From the NCBI GenBank assembly GCA_031291845.1, contig JARLIH010000334.1:1-34143 (forward strand): a DNA stretch of 34,143 bases, in the 5' to 3' direction. Below are positions 8,893-17,746 of the stretch, piece after piece; the stretch's first letter is position 1; each line of letters starts with the position of its first letter. The translations under genes were made by a program, and so were the position numbers. The DNA comes from Isosphaeraceae bacterium. Lineage in GTDB: Bacteria; Planctomycetota; Planctomycetia; Isosphaerales; Isosphaeraceae. Under the pieces are notes generated by a model, which was not told where the DNA came from, ran no database searches, and saw nothing but the letters and a program-made list of their open reading frames with translations.

Positions 8893-8916
8893 GCGTGCCG
8901 CCCCAACGCGGCACGC
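8893..8916. other. 9-bp GC-rich hairpin between hisC and hisB
   Basis: GCGTGCCGC (8893-8901) and GCGGCACGC (8908-8916) form a perfect stem with a 6-base loop, CCCAAC. On the minus strand it lies between hisC and hisB, 38 bases before the hisB start, and no U-tract follows. It could stabilise or delimit the hisB transcript. A weak TATAGC on the minus strand just upstream might be a -10 element for hisB. A second small stem, GAGGG with CCCTC, lies at 8996-9010. Confidence 0.45.
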
Positions 8917-9035
8917 GCTGACTCAAGCTATACCAAAAACTGTGCTCTTTCGTCGGTCCCGGGGAGGCGGTTGCATTCTCACCCGGCCGGGGCCCGAGGG
9001 GCAATCCCTCCCCGTGAGTCGACAGTCTTAATCTC

Positions 9036-10082
9036 TTAGCTGACCAATCCACGCAATGCGACCAGGAGCTGGTCAATTTCGTCGTCGGTGCCCACCGTGA
9101 TGCGCAGGCCGTCGGGGTATCCGGGGTAACGCATCAAGCGGACGAGGATCTTTTGCTCCTTGAGCCGCTCATAGATTTCGGCGGCGGGCGGTCCTCCCGT
9201 GCACCAGACGAAGTTGGCCTGACTATCGGGAACCTGATACCCCAGCGCACGGACCGCCGCCGTGAGCCGCTGGCGTGTCGCCAGGACTTTACCGCGAGTT
9301 TGGGCCAAATAGCCCGTGTCATCGAGCGCTGCGGCACCTCCTACGAGACTGAGGGTATCGCAGTTGTAGGAATCCTTGACCTTGATCAGCCCAGCGACCA
9401 CGTCCGGCCGCGCGATCAGGTAACCCAGCCGCAAGCCCGCGAGACTATAGCCCTTGCTGAAGCTGCGGGTGACGATCACGTTCGGGTGGGTCGCGACGAG
9501 GCGCACGCAGTGCTCGGCGGCGAAGTCGGCGTACGCTTCGTCCACGACGAACGGCCCGGCGAATTGCTCGGCGAGCGCTCCCACGTCCTCGGTCGTGAGC
9601 GCCGTGCCCGAGGGACTGTTCGGGTTGGCGAGGAATGCCAGCTTGGCCCCCGAGTTCGCGAACACCGCGGGGTCGAGGTTCCAGTCGGGGGAGTACTCGA
9701 CGGCGACCTGCCGTGCGTCTTGAAGCTCGACCAGCGTTCGGTAGAGGATGTAGCTCGGTGTCGGGCACAGCACGGCGTCTCCCGGACCGGCGAAGGCCCG
9801 GGTGATGATCGTCAACAGATCATCCGAACCGTTGCCGGCCAAAATCATGTCCGGCTCGACGTCGTGCAGCCGCGCAGCGGCTACGCGGAAGGCAGCCCCG
9901 ACCGGGTCAGGATAGAGCCGTAGCCGGTCCCCCACCGCGCCCCTGATGGCTTCGAGGGCCGACGGCGAAGGAGGATACGGGTTTTCGTTCGTGTTCAGCT
10001 TGATGAATCCGCCACGCTGGGGCTGCTCCCCCGGCACGTAGCCCGCCATCCGCTCAACGTGGGGTAGAAAATAGCCGCTCAT
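9036..10082 (-). CDS. hisC: Histidinol-phosphate aminotransferase HisC
   Basis: PLP enzyme that transfers the amino group from glutamate to imidazoleacetol phosphate. The 348-residue frame has KLNTNENPYPPSP (residues 29-40), NPNSPSG (153-159), DEAYADF (181-187), the PLP lysine K210 in SFSKGYSLAGLRLG, and R218. The ATG at 10082 (MSGYFLPHVERM) is preferred over a TTG 39 bases upstream, because family members begin close to the first helix. It follows the GNAT gene with a gap of 57 bases in the same direction. Confidence 0.95.
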   Translation of the reverse strand: MSGYFLPHVERMAGYVPGEQPQRGGFIKLNTNENPYPPSPSALEAIRGAVGDRLRLYPDPVGAAFRVAAARLHDVEPDMILAGNGSDDLLTIITRAFAGPGDAVLCPTPSYILYRTLVELQDARQVAVEYSPDWNLDPAVFANSGAKLAFLANPNSPSGTALTTEDVGALAEQFAGPFVVDEAYADFAAEHCVRLVATHPNVIVTRSFSKGYSLAGLRLGYLIARPDVVAGLIKVKDSYNCDTLSLVGGAAALDDTGYLAQTRGKVLATRQRLTAAVRALGYQVPDSQANFVWCTGGPPAAEIYERLKEQKILVRLMRYPGYPDGLRITVGTDDEIDQLLVALRGLVS

Positions 10083-10139
10083 TCGATGCAAGTCTCGCCA
10101 CAAGCCGCGCGCCGGTCGCAACCACAGTCGTCGCCAGGA

Positions 10140-10634
10140 TTATGATTGGCCGGGCGCTGATTTCGCGAGGCGCGTCAACGCCTCGTCATCGATGCGATAG
10201 ACGGTCCAATCGTCGAGGGGCCGCGCTCCGTGGCCGCGGTAGAAGTCGAGCGCGGGCTTGTTCCAGTCGAGGACCGACCACTCCAGCCGTCCGCAGCCGC
10301 GTTCGAGCGCCACCTTCGCGACGGCCGAGAGCAACGCCGTACCGATGCCGAGCCCACGCAATTCCTCCCGCACGTAGATGTCTTCGAGATAAAGCCCCGG
10401 CTGGCCACGAAACGTCGAATAGGTGCCAAAAAACAGTGCAAAGCCGGCCGGTTGGCCCTCGCTCTCCGCGATCAACGCCTCGGCGAACGGTCGGGAACCG
10501 AACAGGTGGGACCGCAGCGCCTCGGGTGCAGCGCGGGCAAAATCTTCGAGGTGCTCGTACGTCGCAAGCTCGCGGATCATGATCACGAGCGTTTCGGCGT
10601 CGTCCGGCCGACAGGGACGGATCGTCACGGTCAT
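10140..10634 (-). CDS. GNAT-family N-acetyltransferase (diamine/thialysine acetyltransferase-like)
   Basis: A 164-residue acetyl-CoA-dependent N-acetyltransferase. It opens with TIRPCRPDDAETLVIMIRELATYE, then has motif A as LYLEDIYVREELRGLGIGTALL (acetyl-CoA binding loop R-x-x-G-x-G) and the motif B region WSVLDWNKPALDFYRGHGA. This order matches the SSAT branch, which acetylates polyamines or thialysine, but the substrate cannot be settled from sequence. Its ATG overlaps the TGA of the LRR gene (ATGA), so translation is probably coupled. It sits between hisD and hisC with no known histidine role. Confidence 0.88.
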   Translation of the reverse strand: MTVTIRPCRPDDAETLVIMIRELATYEHLEDFARAAPEALRSHLFGSRPFAEALIAESEGQPAGFALFFGTYSTFRGQPGLYLEDIYVREELRGLGIGTALLSAVAKVALERGCGRLEWSVLDWNKPALDFYRGHGARPLDDWTVYRIDDEALTRLAKSAPGQS

Positions 10635-11410
10635 TCGGTCTCGTACTCCTTCTTCAAATGAATGACCAGCTCGGGAAGCGCCTGGTTCAGCGCCATCGCC
10701 GCGTTCGCGCTAATCACCCTCTTGTCGCCTTTCGCCTTCCCAACTCGCAACACTTTCAGTTTCGTCAGGGGCCTGAGTTGTTGCAGGCCGGCGTCGGTTA
10801 CGTCCGTCTCTTCCAGGTCGAGAACCTCGAGGTCCGTGAGACCTGAGAGGTGTACCAATCCGGCGTCGGTGATCCGGTTCCCACTCAGGTTCAACTCCCG
10901 GAGCCCGGTGAGCGGTTCAAGGCGAACGAGGTCGTTATCCGAGAATTTCGGCGGCGGCGCGACGATCGGCGATGCCTTGTCCTCAATACGCCCGAGGTCC
11001 AGCACTTTGAGCTCCGGCAGCCGCTTCAGGTCCGCAAGACCGAGCGCGCTCACGTCGAAGGCATTCGACAGGTCGAGCGATTGCAGGTGGCGCAGCCCGC
11101 GAAGCTCTGCCACGTTGCGGTTCTCGAACTGGCCGTTCGTGCGGAAGCCGATCGGCAAAGAGACGCTCGTCACGCCCCCCTGCGTCCAGTTCTCGTCGTT
11201 GAGCTCCCAATTCACGTCGACGCCGAGCATGGTCAGCCAGAGCAACGTTCGCAGGTGCTCGAAAACCGGCGGCCCGACGGCCAGTCCGGCCACAAGGAAC
11301 ACCCCGAGCAACATCCGCACGGCCCAACGCCGCCGCGCCCGCCGCCGCAGGAAGCGAGCAGCTTCTTCCTCGGTGAAAATGCGTTCGTTGGTTAACGTGG
11401 ACTGGTTCAT
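10631..11410 (-). CDS. Leucine-rich-repeat membrane protein
   Basis: A 259-residue protein with an arginine-rich cytoplasmic stretch (residues 20-30, FLRRRARRRWA), one membrane helix at about 31-50, and an extracytoplasmic domain with at least four LRR units between about residues 100 and 230. These include LQSLDLSNA, LKVLDLG, LRELNLSGNRITDAGL and LEVLDLEETDVTDAGL. It is probably a membrane-anchored protein-protein interaction module; planctomycetes carry many of these and their partners are unknown. It lies 27 bases after hisD and its stop overlaps the GNAT start. Confidence 0.82.
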   Translation of the reverse strand: MNQSTLTNERIFTEEEAARFLRRRARRRWAVRMLLGVFLVAGLAVGPPVFEHLRTLLWLTMLGVDVNWELNDENWTQGGVTSVSLPIGFRTNGQFENRNVAELRGLRHLQSLDLSNAFDVSALGLADLKRLPELKVLDLGRIEDKASPIVAPPPKFSDNDLVRLEPLTGLRELNLSGNRITDAGLVHLSGLTDLEVLDLEETDVTDAGLQQLRPLTKLKVLRVGKAKGDKRVISANAAMALNQALPELVIHLKKEYETE

Positions 11411-11437
11411 GACGGTGCTTTGGCCCCCCCGACGAGT

Positions 11438-12814
11438 TTACTCGGTCGCCGGCTCATCTTCGAGGCGGACATCAACGCTATAGCGGTGGGCCGTCAGACC
11501 CTCCTTATCGGCGAGCACCCGCACATCGGGCGCTATGGAAGCAAGACCTTCGCGGTTGACGAAGATCAGGCTCGTGCGCTTGAGGAAGTCGTTGGAACAA
11601 AGGCCCGATGCCCAGCGGGCGGTACCGCCCGTCGGCAGCACGTGCGACGGACCCGCCGCGTAGTCGCCGACGGCGACCGGAGTGTCGTGTCCCAGGAAGA
11701 TCGCCCCGGCGTTCGTGAGGCGCTCGGCGAGTCGGTCGGGATCGGACGTCGAAACGTGCAAGTGCTCGGGCGCGATTGCGTTGGACAGTGCAATGGCCTC
11801 ATCCTCGTCGCGAACCAGGATGAGTGCGCCGAATTTTTCGAGGCTCTCGCGCGCCAGTTCACCCCGGCTCAGGTGTTCGAGCTGTTGCACCAGGGCATCA
11901 GCCACCCGGTCGATAAGGCTGGGCTCCCAGGTGATCAAGATGCTCGCGCCCGGCGAGTGTTCGGCCTGGCTGATCAGGTCGGAGGCGACGAAACGCGGGT
12001 CGGCCGTCCAGTCGGCGATCAGCACGACCTCGCTCGGCCCGGCGATACTGTCGATGTCGACCTCGCCGTAAACCTGCCGTTTCGCCAGGGCGACGAAGAG
12101 GTTGCCTGGACCGACGATCTTATCAACGGCGGGTACCCCGGCAACCCCGTAGGCCAGGGCCGCAACCGCCTGGGCGCCGCCGATTCGATGGACCTCGGTG
12201 ACACCCAGAGTGTGGCAGGCCGCCAGGAGATCCGTGTTGTAGCCCCCATAAGGCGTGGGAGGGACGACCACGGCGATCTCGTCGACTCCCGCCGCCTGCG
12301 CCGGGACCACGGTCATCAGAAGGGAAGACGGATAGGCCGCCGCCCCGCCCGGGATGCACACGCCGACCCGCCGGAGCGGCCGATATCGCAGCCGCAACTC
12401 GCTATTGGGACCCCTGCGCATCACGGCATCGCGGTTCAGGATGCCTGACTGAAACGCGAGGATGTTGTCCCGAACGCGTCGCAAGGTGCGCAGGTACGCC
12501 GGATCCGCGGCACGGTGCGCCGCGGCGAGTTCGTCGCGCGTGACGTGCACGTCGCCCGGTTCGAGGACGACGTTGTCGAGCTTTGCCGTGTACTCGAGCA
12601 CGGCATCGAGCCCCCGGCACTGCACGTCGGCACAGATTCGCTCGACGACCTGCTGGGGTGTGAGCGGTTCGCCAAACGCCGCGATCGTCCGGGCGCGCCC
12701 TTGGGGACTGACGACGTTGCCGTTGGGACTGAGCTGCCGCCGCAAGTCCTGGATCGCTTCGCGCGCGTCGACGCTGGCGCAATCAATCCGGCAAATGTTC
12801 AGCGTTGTGGACAT
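11438..12814 (-). CDS. hisD: Histidinol dehydrogenase HisD
   Basis: Zinc- and NAD-dependent enzyme that oxidises histidinol to histidine in the last two steps of the pathway. The 458 residues cover the whole family length (about 430-440). Visible motifs are [54 protein letters not shown] (zinc and substrate ligands), APEHLH, and [13 protein letters not shown]. The ATG at 12814 is in a 181-base divergent region shared with the threonine aldolase gene, so the promoter of the whole his block should be there. Confidence 0.96.
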   Translation of the reverse strand: MSTTLNICRIDCASVDAREAIQDLRRQLSPNGNVVSPQGRARTIAAFGEPLTPQQVVERICADVQCRGLDAVLEYTAKLDNVVLEPGDVHVTRDELAAAHRAADPAYLRTLRRVRDNILAFQSGILNRDAVMRRGPNSELRLRYRPLRRVGVCIPGGAAAYPSSLLMTVVPAQAAGVDEIAVVVPPTPYGGYNTDLLAACHTLGVTEVHRIGGAQAVAALAYGVAGVPAVDKIVGPGNLFVALAKRQVYGEVDIDSIAGPSEVVLIADWTADPRFVASDLISQAEHSPGASILITWEPSLIDRVADALVQQLEHLSRGELARESLEKFGALILVRDEDEAIALSNAIAPEHLHVSTSDPDRLAERLTNAGAIFLGHDTPVAVGDYAAGPSHVLPTGGTARWASGLCSNDFLKRTSLIFVNREGLASIAPDVRVLADKEGLTAHRYSVDVRLEDEPATE

Positions 12815-12995
12815 CGATCGAGGGCTCTCGGCCAGGTTCGGGATGCACCCATTCTATAGGGGACGGCGCGGCACGTCTTCAGATTTCTCCCGGAACTCGG
12901 CGCTGCGGCGTCGCGGGGCCTCACCGCCCCGGTTTACAATGCTCGTTCGAGCTCTCGACTGTCCAGAAAAAAGCCGATTGCCTGAGGCCCCATTC

Positions 12996-14048
12996 ATGAC
13001 CGAGCGCGTGATCGACCTGCGATCTGACACCGTGACGCGACCTACCCCGTCGATGCGCAGGGCGATGGCCGAAGCGGAAGTCGGCGATGACGTCCTCGGC
13101 GAAGATCCGACCATCAACCGGCTCCAGGAGCGCACCGCCGAGCTGCTCGGGAAAGACGCCGCGCTCTTCGTCCCCACCGGGACGATGGCCAACCAGATCG
13201 CCATCGGCGTACACGCCAGGCCGGGCGACGAGGTGCTCTGCGGCGCAACGTCTCACGTCTACGTGTGGGAGGGAGGCGGTATCGCCCGGCTCTGGGGCGC
13301 GACGACGCGACCGATCGACGGCGACGCCGGACTGGTCCGCCACGAAGATCTGTCGGACAAGATCCGTCCCGAAGACGGCCATTATGCCCGGACGCGCCTC
13401 GTTTGTCTGGAGAACACGCACAACCGAGGAGGCGGCCGTGTTCACCCTTACGACTCCGTGAGCCAAGTCACTGCGTGGGCACGCAGCCACGGGTTGGCCA
13501 CGCACCTCGACGGCGCGAGGCTCATGAACGCCGTCGTGGCAACGGGGATCCCGGCCCGCGACTGGTCGCGGCAGTTCGACACGGTGTCGATCTGCTTCTC
13601 CAAAGGGCTCGGGGCGCCGATCGGCTCGGCGTTCGCAGGCACGAAAGATGCGGTCAAGGCCGGACACCGTTTGCGCAAGGTCCTGGGGGGTGGGATGCGC
13701 CAGGCCGGCATCGTAGCCGCGGCGGCGTTGCACGCGCTTGACCATCATGTCGAGCGGCTTGCGGAAGACCACGAGAACGCGCGGATCCTGGCGGCCGCCG
13801 TTGACGAAGCCGACGGTCTGAGTCTCGAGTCCGGCCCGCCGGAAACCAACCTGGTTTGGATCGCCGTCGCCCCGCCCCTCGGAACGGCCGGTGATGTGGC
13901 GGCTCGCCTGCGGGCGAAGGGGGTGCTCGTCTCGGCGCTTGGCCCGCAAGTGCTTCGGGCGTGTACCCACCTTGACGTCACTCGCGCGGACGCCGAACGT
14001 GCGGCAGGCGTGATTCGCCGCTTGACGCGGGACGCGGTTTCGGCGTAA
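12996..14048 (+). CDS. ltaE: Low-specificity L-threonine aldolase
   Basis: PLP-dependent fold-type I enzyme that cleaves threonine to glycine and acetaldehyde. The 350-residue frame shows [18 protein letters not shown] at the N-terminus, the substrate loop [31 protein letters not shown] (D172 for the PLP nitrogen) and the Schiff-base lysine K203 in [12 protein letters not shown]. The ATG at 12996 fits the family start, although the frame is open well upstream. It is divergent from hisD. Related enzymes can prefer the allo isomer; stereospecificity cannot be read here. Confidence 0.93.
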   Translation: MTERVIDLRSDTVTRPTPSMRRAMAEAEVGDDVLGEDPTINRLQERTAELLGKDAALFVPTGTMANQIAIGVHARPGDEVLCGATSHVYVWEGGGIARLWGATTRPIDGDAGLVRHEDLSDKIRPEDGHYARTRLVCLENTHNRGGGRVHPYDSVSQVTAWARSHGLATHLDGARLMNAVVATGIPARDWSRQFDTVSICFSKGLGAPIGSAFAGTKDAVKAGHRLRKVLGGGMRQAGIVAAAALHALDHHVERLAEDHENARILAAAVDEADGLSLESGPPETNLVWIAVAPPLGTAGDVAARLRAKGVLVSALGPQVLRACTHLDVTRADAERAAGVIRRLTRDAVSA

Positions 14049-14312
14049 AAATCCGTCCATGCGACCAATTCGAGCAGCACGTCGCAAGGTTCGGAGCGGC
14101 TCGAGCTCGAGATCAGCCCGCGGCTAATGAAGGAAAAACGCTCCCAACGTAATAGGTGATTTCCTATTGCCGTGTCCGGCGTGTTCGACTACATTCCGGC
14201 GCATTTTTCCCCTGGCGGTGCCCTTTTCCGCCGCGCTGATGCGTGCGGAGGAAGCAAGATCGGCCGCCCGAGGATCGTTGGCGTAAGAACCCTCAAGGAC
14301 GAGGATTCGCCG

Positions 14313-14660
14313 TTGCGGAAAATGCGCTGGAGTGGGCTGTCGCTTCTGCTGTTTATCGTCGGGTGTGGGATTGCGCCCCGGACCTTCCGGGGAATGATCC
14401 ACACGGACGGTGTCGGGCGCGCACGCGCCGTGGCGCTGGCTGGCGGCAAGGCCGATTCGCACGTGATTCCCGGGCTGATCGGACAACTCGAAGACCCGGA
14501 TCCCGTCGTTCAGCTCACGGCGAACGAAGAGCTCAAGCGCGTAACCGGTCAGGACTTCGGCTTTGCCGCATGGCTCGATCCCGCGGAACGAAAGGCCGCG
14601 GTCGACCGCTGGAGCGGCTGGTGGAAGCAGCGCGAGGCCGATCGCGAGAAGACGCGCTAG
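14313..14660 (+). CDS. Small lipoprotein with HEAT-like repeat
   Basis: A 115-residue protein with a lipoprotein signal: basic MRKMRW, hydrophobic LSLLLFIV and lipobox cysteine in FIVGCG. The mature part has one HEAT-type helical pair, HVIPGLIGQLEDPDPVVQLT, then ANEELKRVTGQDFGF and a C-terminal WSGWWKQRE. This tail pattern recurs in planctomycete HEAT-type proteins and their relatives. The TTG at 14313 has GAGGA at 14301-14305 with 7 bases of spacing; an ATG 9 bases downstream at 14322 is the alternative. The function is not known; it lies 74 bases ahead of the MlaE gene. Confidence 0.68.
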   Translation: MRKMRWSGLSLLLFIVGCGIAPRTFRGMIHTDGVGRARAVALAGGKADSHVIPGLIGQLEDPDPVVQLTANEELKRVTGQDFGFAAWLDPAERKAAVDRWSGWWKQREADREKTR

Positions 14661-14734
14661 ACCGCATAACGCCCCCGGCCGGGCCAATCGCACGGCTCAT
14701 TCGTCTGCGTTTTTGTTCAGGGAGGATCGACGCG

Positions 14735-15604
14735 ATGTCCACCGCCTCAACGCCCGCGCCATCCATCGAACTGCACTCCCCGATCGCCTGGGTCGGTCGA
14801 GCGTCCCTGAACTCCGTGGGCTACCTGGGGAGCGCCGGGTTGCTCGCCGCGGGTGCCATGCGGTCCCTCTTCCGGACGAAGGGGCCCGCTCCGGCCCTCG
14901 CTCCGGCGGTCTCGTGGCAGCTGGCCAGGGCCCTGTCGATGGGCTTTGTCCTCACGGGCCTGATCCACGTGGGACTCGGGTCATTTCTGTCGATGCAGTC
15001 CTACTTCGGCGGCACGTTCATCGACGGTGCCGGCGCAGTCGTCGGGGTCGGGCTCGTTCGAAACCTCGCGCCGTTAATGTCGGGCATGACTCTTGCCGCC
15101 CTGCTTGCAGCGCGCCTGACCCCGGAGTTGCGAGCGAGGTTGCGCGCCACGCCCGCCGGCGATCTCGAAACGCTCCCCGACGCCGGACGTGTGGCGCTCC
15201 CGCGACTGATCGCCGGCACGATCTCGGGCCCGGTGCTCGCACTCTGGGGGTCGGTGGTCGGCTCGCTCGTCGGTTGGGCCGTGGCCGCTTCGCTGCTGGG
15301 GCTGTCAGGTAACACCTTCTGGCAGATGTTCTGCGACATGTTGTGGGTGCGCGACATCCTTGGTCTAGTCGTCAAGGGAATGGGCTTCGGTTTCTTCGGC
15401 GCTCTCTTTGCCTGCCTCGAAGGGTTACGCGGACCGGTCGGCGATGAGGCCGACTCGGACCCCGACTCCGTTCAATGGGCCGTGTTTCGCGCGTGCTGCC
15501 TCTCCGCGCTAGCCATCCTGCTGATCAACAGCAGTTGGTTCGTCCTGGTCTACCGCGCCGGTCCTGCTTTCGGGCCCACTTTGTTGGCCCCCCCGAATTC
15601 ATAA
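14735..15604 (+). CDS. mlaE: MlaE-family ABC transporter permease
   Basis: Permease subunit of the MCE-type lipid transport system, which moves phospholipids between membranes. The 289-residue protein has the GFVLTGLIHVGLGSFL helix, then a long segment at LVRNLAPLMSGMTLAALLAARL (residues about 105-126). This region contains the EQ-loop-like helix of the MlaE fold. The usual E. coli protein is about 260 residues, so this is a little longer, with a charged insertion. The ATG at 14735 has GGGAGGA upstream. The MCE gene follows after 82 bases; no ATPase gene lies between. Confidence 0.83.
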   Translation: MSTASTPAPSIELHSPIAWVGRASLNSVGYLGSAGLLAAGAMRSLFRTKGPAPALAPAVSWQLARALSMGFVLTGLIHVGLGSFLSMQSYFGGTFIDGAGAVVGVGLVRNLAPLMSGMTLAALLAARLTPELRARLRATPAGDLETLPDAGRVALPRLIAGTISGPVLALWGSVVGSLVGWAVAASLLGLSGNTFWQMFCDMLWVRDILGLVVKGMGFGFFGALFACLEGLRGPVGDEADSDPDSVQWAVFRACCLSALAILLINSSWFVLVYRAGPAFGPTLLAPPNS

Positions 15605-15686
15605 GTCGGATCGGAATTTACACTAATCGAAGTCGTCATGGATGGGACTTTAAACGTCCGCACGTCCACCAGGGGAGGGAACCCCG

Positions 15687-16979
15687 ATGAACGGTCGAAA
15701 CACGGCACGTGAGATCCTCGTTGGACTCGTCATCGTCGCGACGCTCGGGGGCCTGGTCGCCCTGTTGGGCGTGGCCGGGGGAGGACCCGGCTTCTTGAAG
15801 ACGCGGCGCACGATCGACGTGATATTCCGCGATGGGCAAGGGATACGGGTCGGCAGCCCCGTGCGCGTCGCCGGCATCGACGCGGGCCAGGTGGTGGACA
15901 TCGACCTCACCGAGAAAGAGGGCGCGCTCCGCGCCCGCGTCAAGATTGCGCTACCGGTCGATCTCGCGAAGAAGCTCCGGCAGGATGTGAAGATCACGAT
16001 CCAATCGGGGCTCACCGGGCAAAGTCGCGTGAACATCGTCTCGTCGGGAAGATCATCGGTGCAGCTCGTGGCCGGTCAAGAGGTTCAGGGCGTCGAAACG
16101 ACCTTCTTCGACCCCATCCTTGAGCAGGTCGGCCTCGGCCCGGTCGAACGGAGCCACCTCAGCCACACGATCGCGGAAGTGCGCCAGACGGTCGATACGG
16201 CCGCCCCGCGCGTGCGGCAGATCCTCGGCACGCTGCAAGACACGGCGGCGGGCCTCAAGGAGACGAGCGAGACCATCCGGCCCGCGATGGAGGCGACGGC
16301 GTCGAACGTGCAGGACCTGGCCAAGCGCATCAACGGCTCCGCTCCCAAGCTCGAGACGGCGATCGGGCGTATCGACAACGTCACGCAGCAAGCGGAAACG
16401 TTGTTGAGCGAGGCACGTCCCGGAATTCAGTCGAGCATTTCCAACGCGAAGGACCTGACCGAAACATTGAACGACATCGCCGTGAAAAACCGCGCCAAGG
16501 TCGAGACCCTGGTCGACGGGCTCAATGGTACCCGCGCGCGGGCTGACCGCGTCCTCTACCAGGCCGACCTGATCGCCACCCAGGGCGTCACGCTCATGAC
16601 CAACAAACGTGCCGACATCGAACGCTCGATCGCCAACGTGCGCGACGCGAGCGATTGGGGGGACAAGCTCGTTCAGAAAATCTACGCCAACCCCTTCGTG
16701 CTCAGTCCGTTCTACAAGCCGACCCCCGAGGACGTGCGCGTCCAGGCCGTCTACGACACCGCCCAGGTCTTCACCAAGGGCGCTCAAGAGCTCAACGATC
16801 TCGTGAAGACCCTCGACGCGATGCAGGCGCGAGCCAATTCCCCGACCCAAAAGCAAGATATTGCGGCCATCCAGCGCAGCGTGATGACCGTTACCGACCA
16901 CCTCGGCCAAACGTCCCAGATGCTGGCCGAAGCCTTGAAGCGGCCGGCGACCGACGGAGTTCAGAAGGTCCGCCGCTGA
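15687..16979 (+). CDS. mlaD: MlaD/MCE-family protein
   Basis: Periplasmic lipid-binding subunit anchored by one N-terminal helix (about residues 8-30). The MCE domain covers about 38-115, with VIFRDGQGIRVGSPVRVAGI and VKITIQSGLTGQSRV recognisable. It is followed by a long alpha-helical tail to residue 430 with repeated short coiled segments (residues about 150-330). This is far longer than E. coli MlaD (183 residues) and resembles the long MCE proteins that form tubular assemblies. GGGGAGGG lies just upstream of the ATG. It is the likely partner of MlaE. Confidence 0.87.
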   Translation: MNGRNTAREILVGLVIVATLGGLVALLGVAGGGPGFLKTRRTIDVIFRDGQGIRVGSPVRVAGIDAGQVVDIDLTEKEGALRARVKIALPVDLAKKLRQDVKITIQSGLTGQSRVNIVSSGRSSVQLVAGQEVQGVETTFFDPILEQVGLGPVERSHLSHTIAEVRQTVDTAAPRVRQILGTLQDTAAGLKETSETIRPAMEATASNVQDLAKRINGSAPKLETAIGRIDNVTQQAETLLSEARPGIQSSISNAKDLTETLNDIAVKNRAKVETLVDGLNGTRARADRVLYQADLIATQGVTLMTNKRADIERSIANVRDASDWGDKLVQKIYANPFVLSPFYKPTPEDVRVQAVYDTAQVFTKGAQELNDLVKTLDAMQARANSPTQKQDIAAIQRSVMTVTDHLGQTSQMLAEALKRPATDGVQKVRR

Positions 16980-17058
16980 CCCGGTCGTCGATCGGCCTCA
17001 TCAACAGACGCGGCGCCCGATCCGCGCGGGCTGCCGCTGGCCACGCGTAGATCGAAAT

Positions 17059-17104
17059 GATGTCGACCAATGTCGGGCCTCCTCGCCCGCCATTGGTCGA
17101 CGTC
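17059..17104 (+). terminator. Strong hairpin downstream of mlaD, probable terminator
   Basis: GTCGACCAATG at 17062-17072 pairs perfectly with CATTGGTCGAC at 17091-17101, extended outward by two pairs and one T-G wobble (17059-17061 with 17102-17104). CGGGC at 17074-17078 and GCCCG at 17085-17089 form an inner stem over a 6-base loop. Four T residues follow at 17108-17111, so the element is terminator-like but with a short U-tract. It lies 80 bases after the mlaD stop. Confidence 0.6.
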
Positions 17105-17203
17105 ACGTTTTGCGTGAGCCCCCCGGCTTGCCCGACTTGCAGTCTCACCTGACGATTTCGAAAAATGCAAGTGCCGCCGCGGCGCGATTTCAGATTTTTT
17201 GGT

Positions 17204-17231
17204 TAAATTCGCTCTATCTTCCGGTCGATAA
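17204..17231 (+). promoter_or_regulatory. Candidate sigma-28-type promoter of the FlgM-like gene
   Basis: TAAA at 17204-17207 and GTCGATAA at 17224-17231 resemble the sigma-28 consensus TAAA with GCCGATAA. The spacer is 16 bases instead of 15 and one base of the -10 differs. The match is imperfect, but its position ahead of a FlgM-like gene, whose product would control sigma-28, makes it worth noting. Confidence 0.35.
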
Positions 17232-17239
17232 CTGTACCT

Positions 17240-17399
17240 GTGGACGGCAGAGCACTTCGCTCGGCAGTCCACGGCGGAGACCGGAGTGAGGGGAATGGCC
17301 CGCCTTCTTCGTGAGGGCGGGGTCTCCTGGCTCGCAGTGGCCTCCGTGGGTCCTCAGGTTCAAGCAACGCCAGGGCGCGCCGGCGGTTTCAGTGCCGGC
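17240..17399 (+). other. Structured 5' leader with three hairpins
   Basis: Stem 1 spans 17240-17272: GTGGAC/GTCCAC outer arms and GAGC/GCTC inner arms, joined by GGCA on both sides, which can pair as GC/CG flanked by two G-A mismatches. Stem 2 is CCCGCC (17299-17304) with GGCGGG (17316-17321). Stem 3 is GCCGGC (17379-17384) with GCCGGC (17394-17399), 25 bases before the FlgM-like ATG. I compared it mentally with the GEMM cyclic-di-GMP class and do not see the conserved core, so the type is unassigned. Confidence 0.4.
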
Positions 17400-17424
17400 C
17401 ACAGCACCAAAAGGGGAGGCACAG

Positions 17425-17709
17425 ATGGAAATCTTCGGCGCAGGGGGAACGCAGGGCCCCCAACCCATCTATCCGCGGCTGGCCGCGTTCAGTGTCGATG
17501 CGGGTCAGACCGTTCAGGCGGGCGCGGCGCGCGATCAGGTCGAGATCTCGCCCCTGGGCCAGATGCTTGACGGGATCAGCCGGTTGCCCGAGATCCGCCA
17601 CGAGAAGGTCGAGGAAATCCGGCGCCAGCTCGCCGCCGGTACCTACGAGACCCCGGCCAAGCTCGAGCTCGCGCTGGACCGGATGCTCGACGAGCTTCAC
17701 GGCTGGTAA
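17425..17709 (+). CDS. flgM: FlgM-like anti-sigma-28 factor
   Basis: A 94-residue protein whose C-terminal two thirds matches the FlgM pattern: DQVEISPLGQMLDGISRLP, then EIRHEKVEEIRRQLAAGTYE and TPAKLELALDRMLDEL (residues about 38-90), the helices that bind sigma-28. The N-terminal 30 residues are Gly/Gln/Pro-rich and probably disordered. GGGAGG lies about 5 bases before the ATG at 17425. No flagellar gene is next to it; the following gene is a secretion-type ATPase. FlgM normally holds back late flagellar transcription; here the partner sigma factor would be encoded elsewhere. Confidence 0.78.
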   Translation: MEIFGAGGTQGPQPIYPRLAAFSVDAGQTVQAGAARDQVEISPLGQMLDGISRLPEIRHEKVEEIRRQLAAGTYETPAKLELALDRMLDELHGW

Positions 17710-17746
17710 CTCACCGCCGAGTCGATCACGCGCTGACCCGAACGAG

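Noticed and set aside
12921..14087. 388-codon minus-strand frame opposite the threonine aldolase
   Set aside because: The aldolase has its PLP lysine and all family blocks; the other frame is an Arg-rich shadow.
14151..14168. AATAGG/CCTATT inverted repeat before the small lipoprotein gene
   Set aside because: Only 6 bp with a 6-base gap and AT-rich; too weak to call a regulatory site.
17240..17424. Cyclic-di-GMP (GEMM-type) riboswitch in the FlgM-like leader
   Set aside because: The stems are there, but I do not see the conserved GEMM core bases, so I only call a structured leader.
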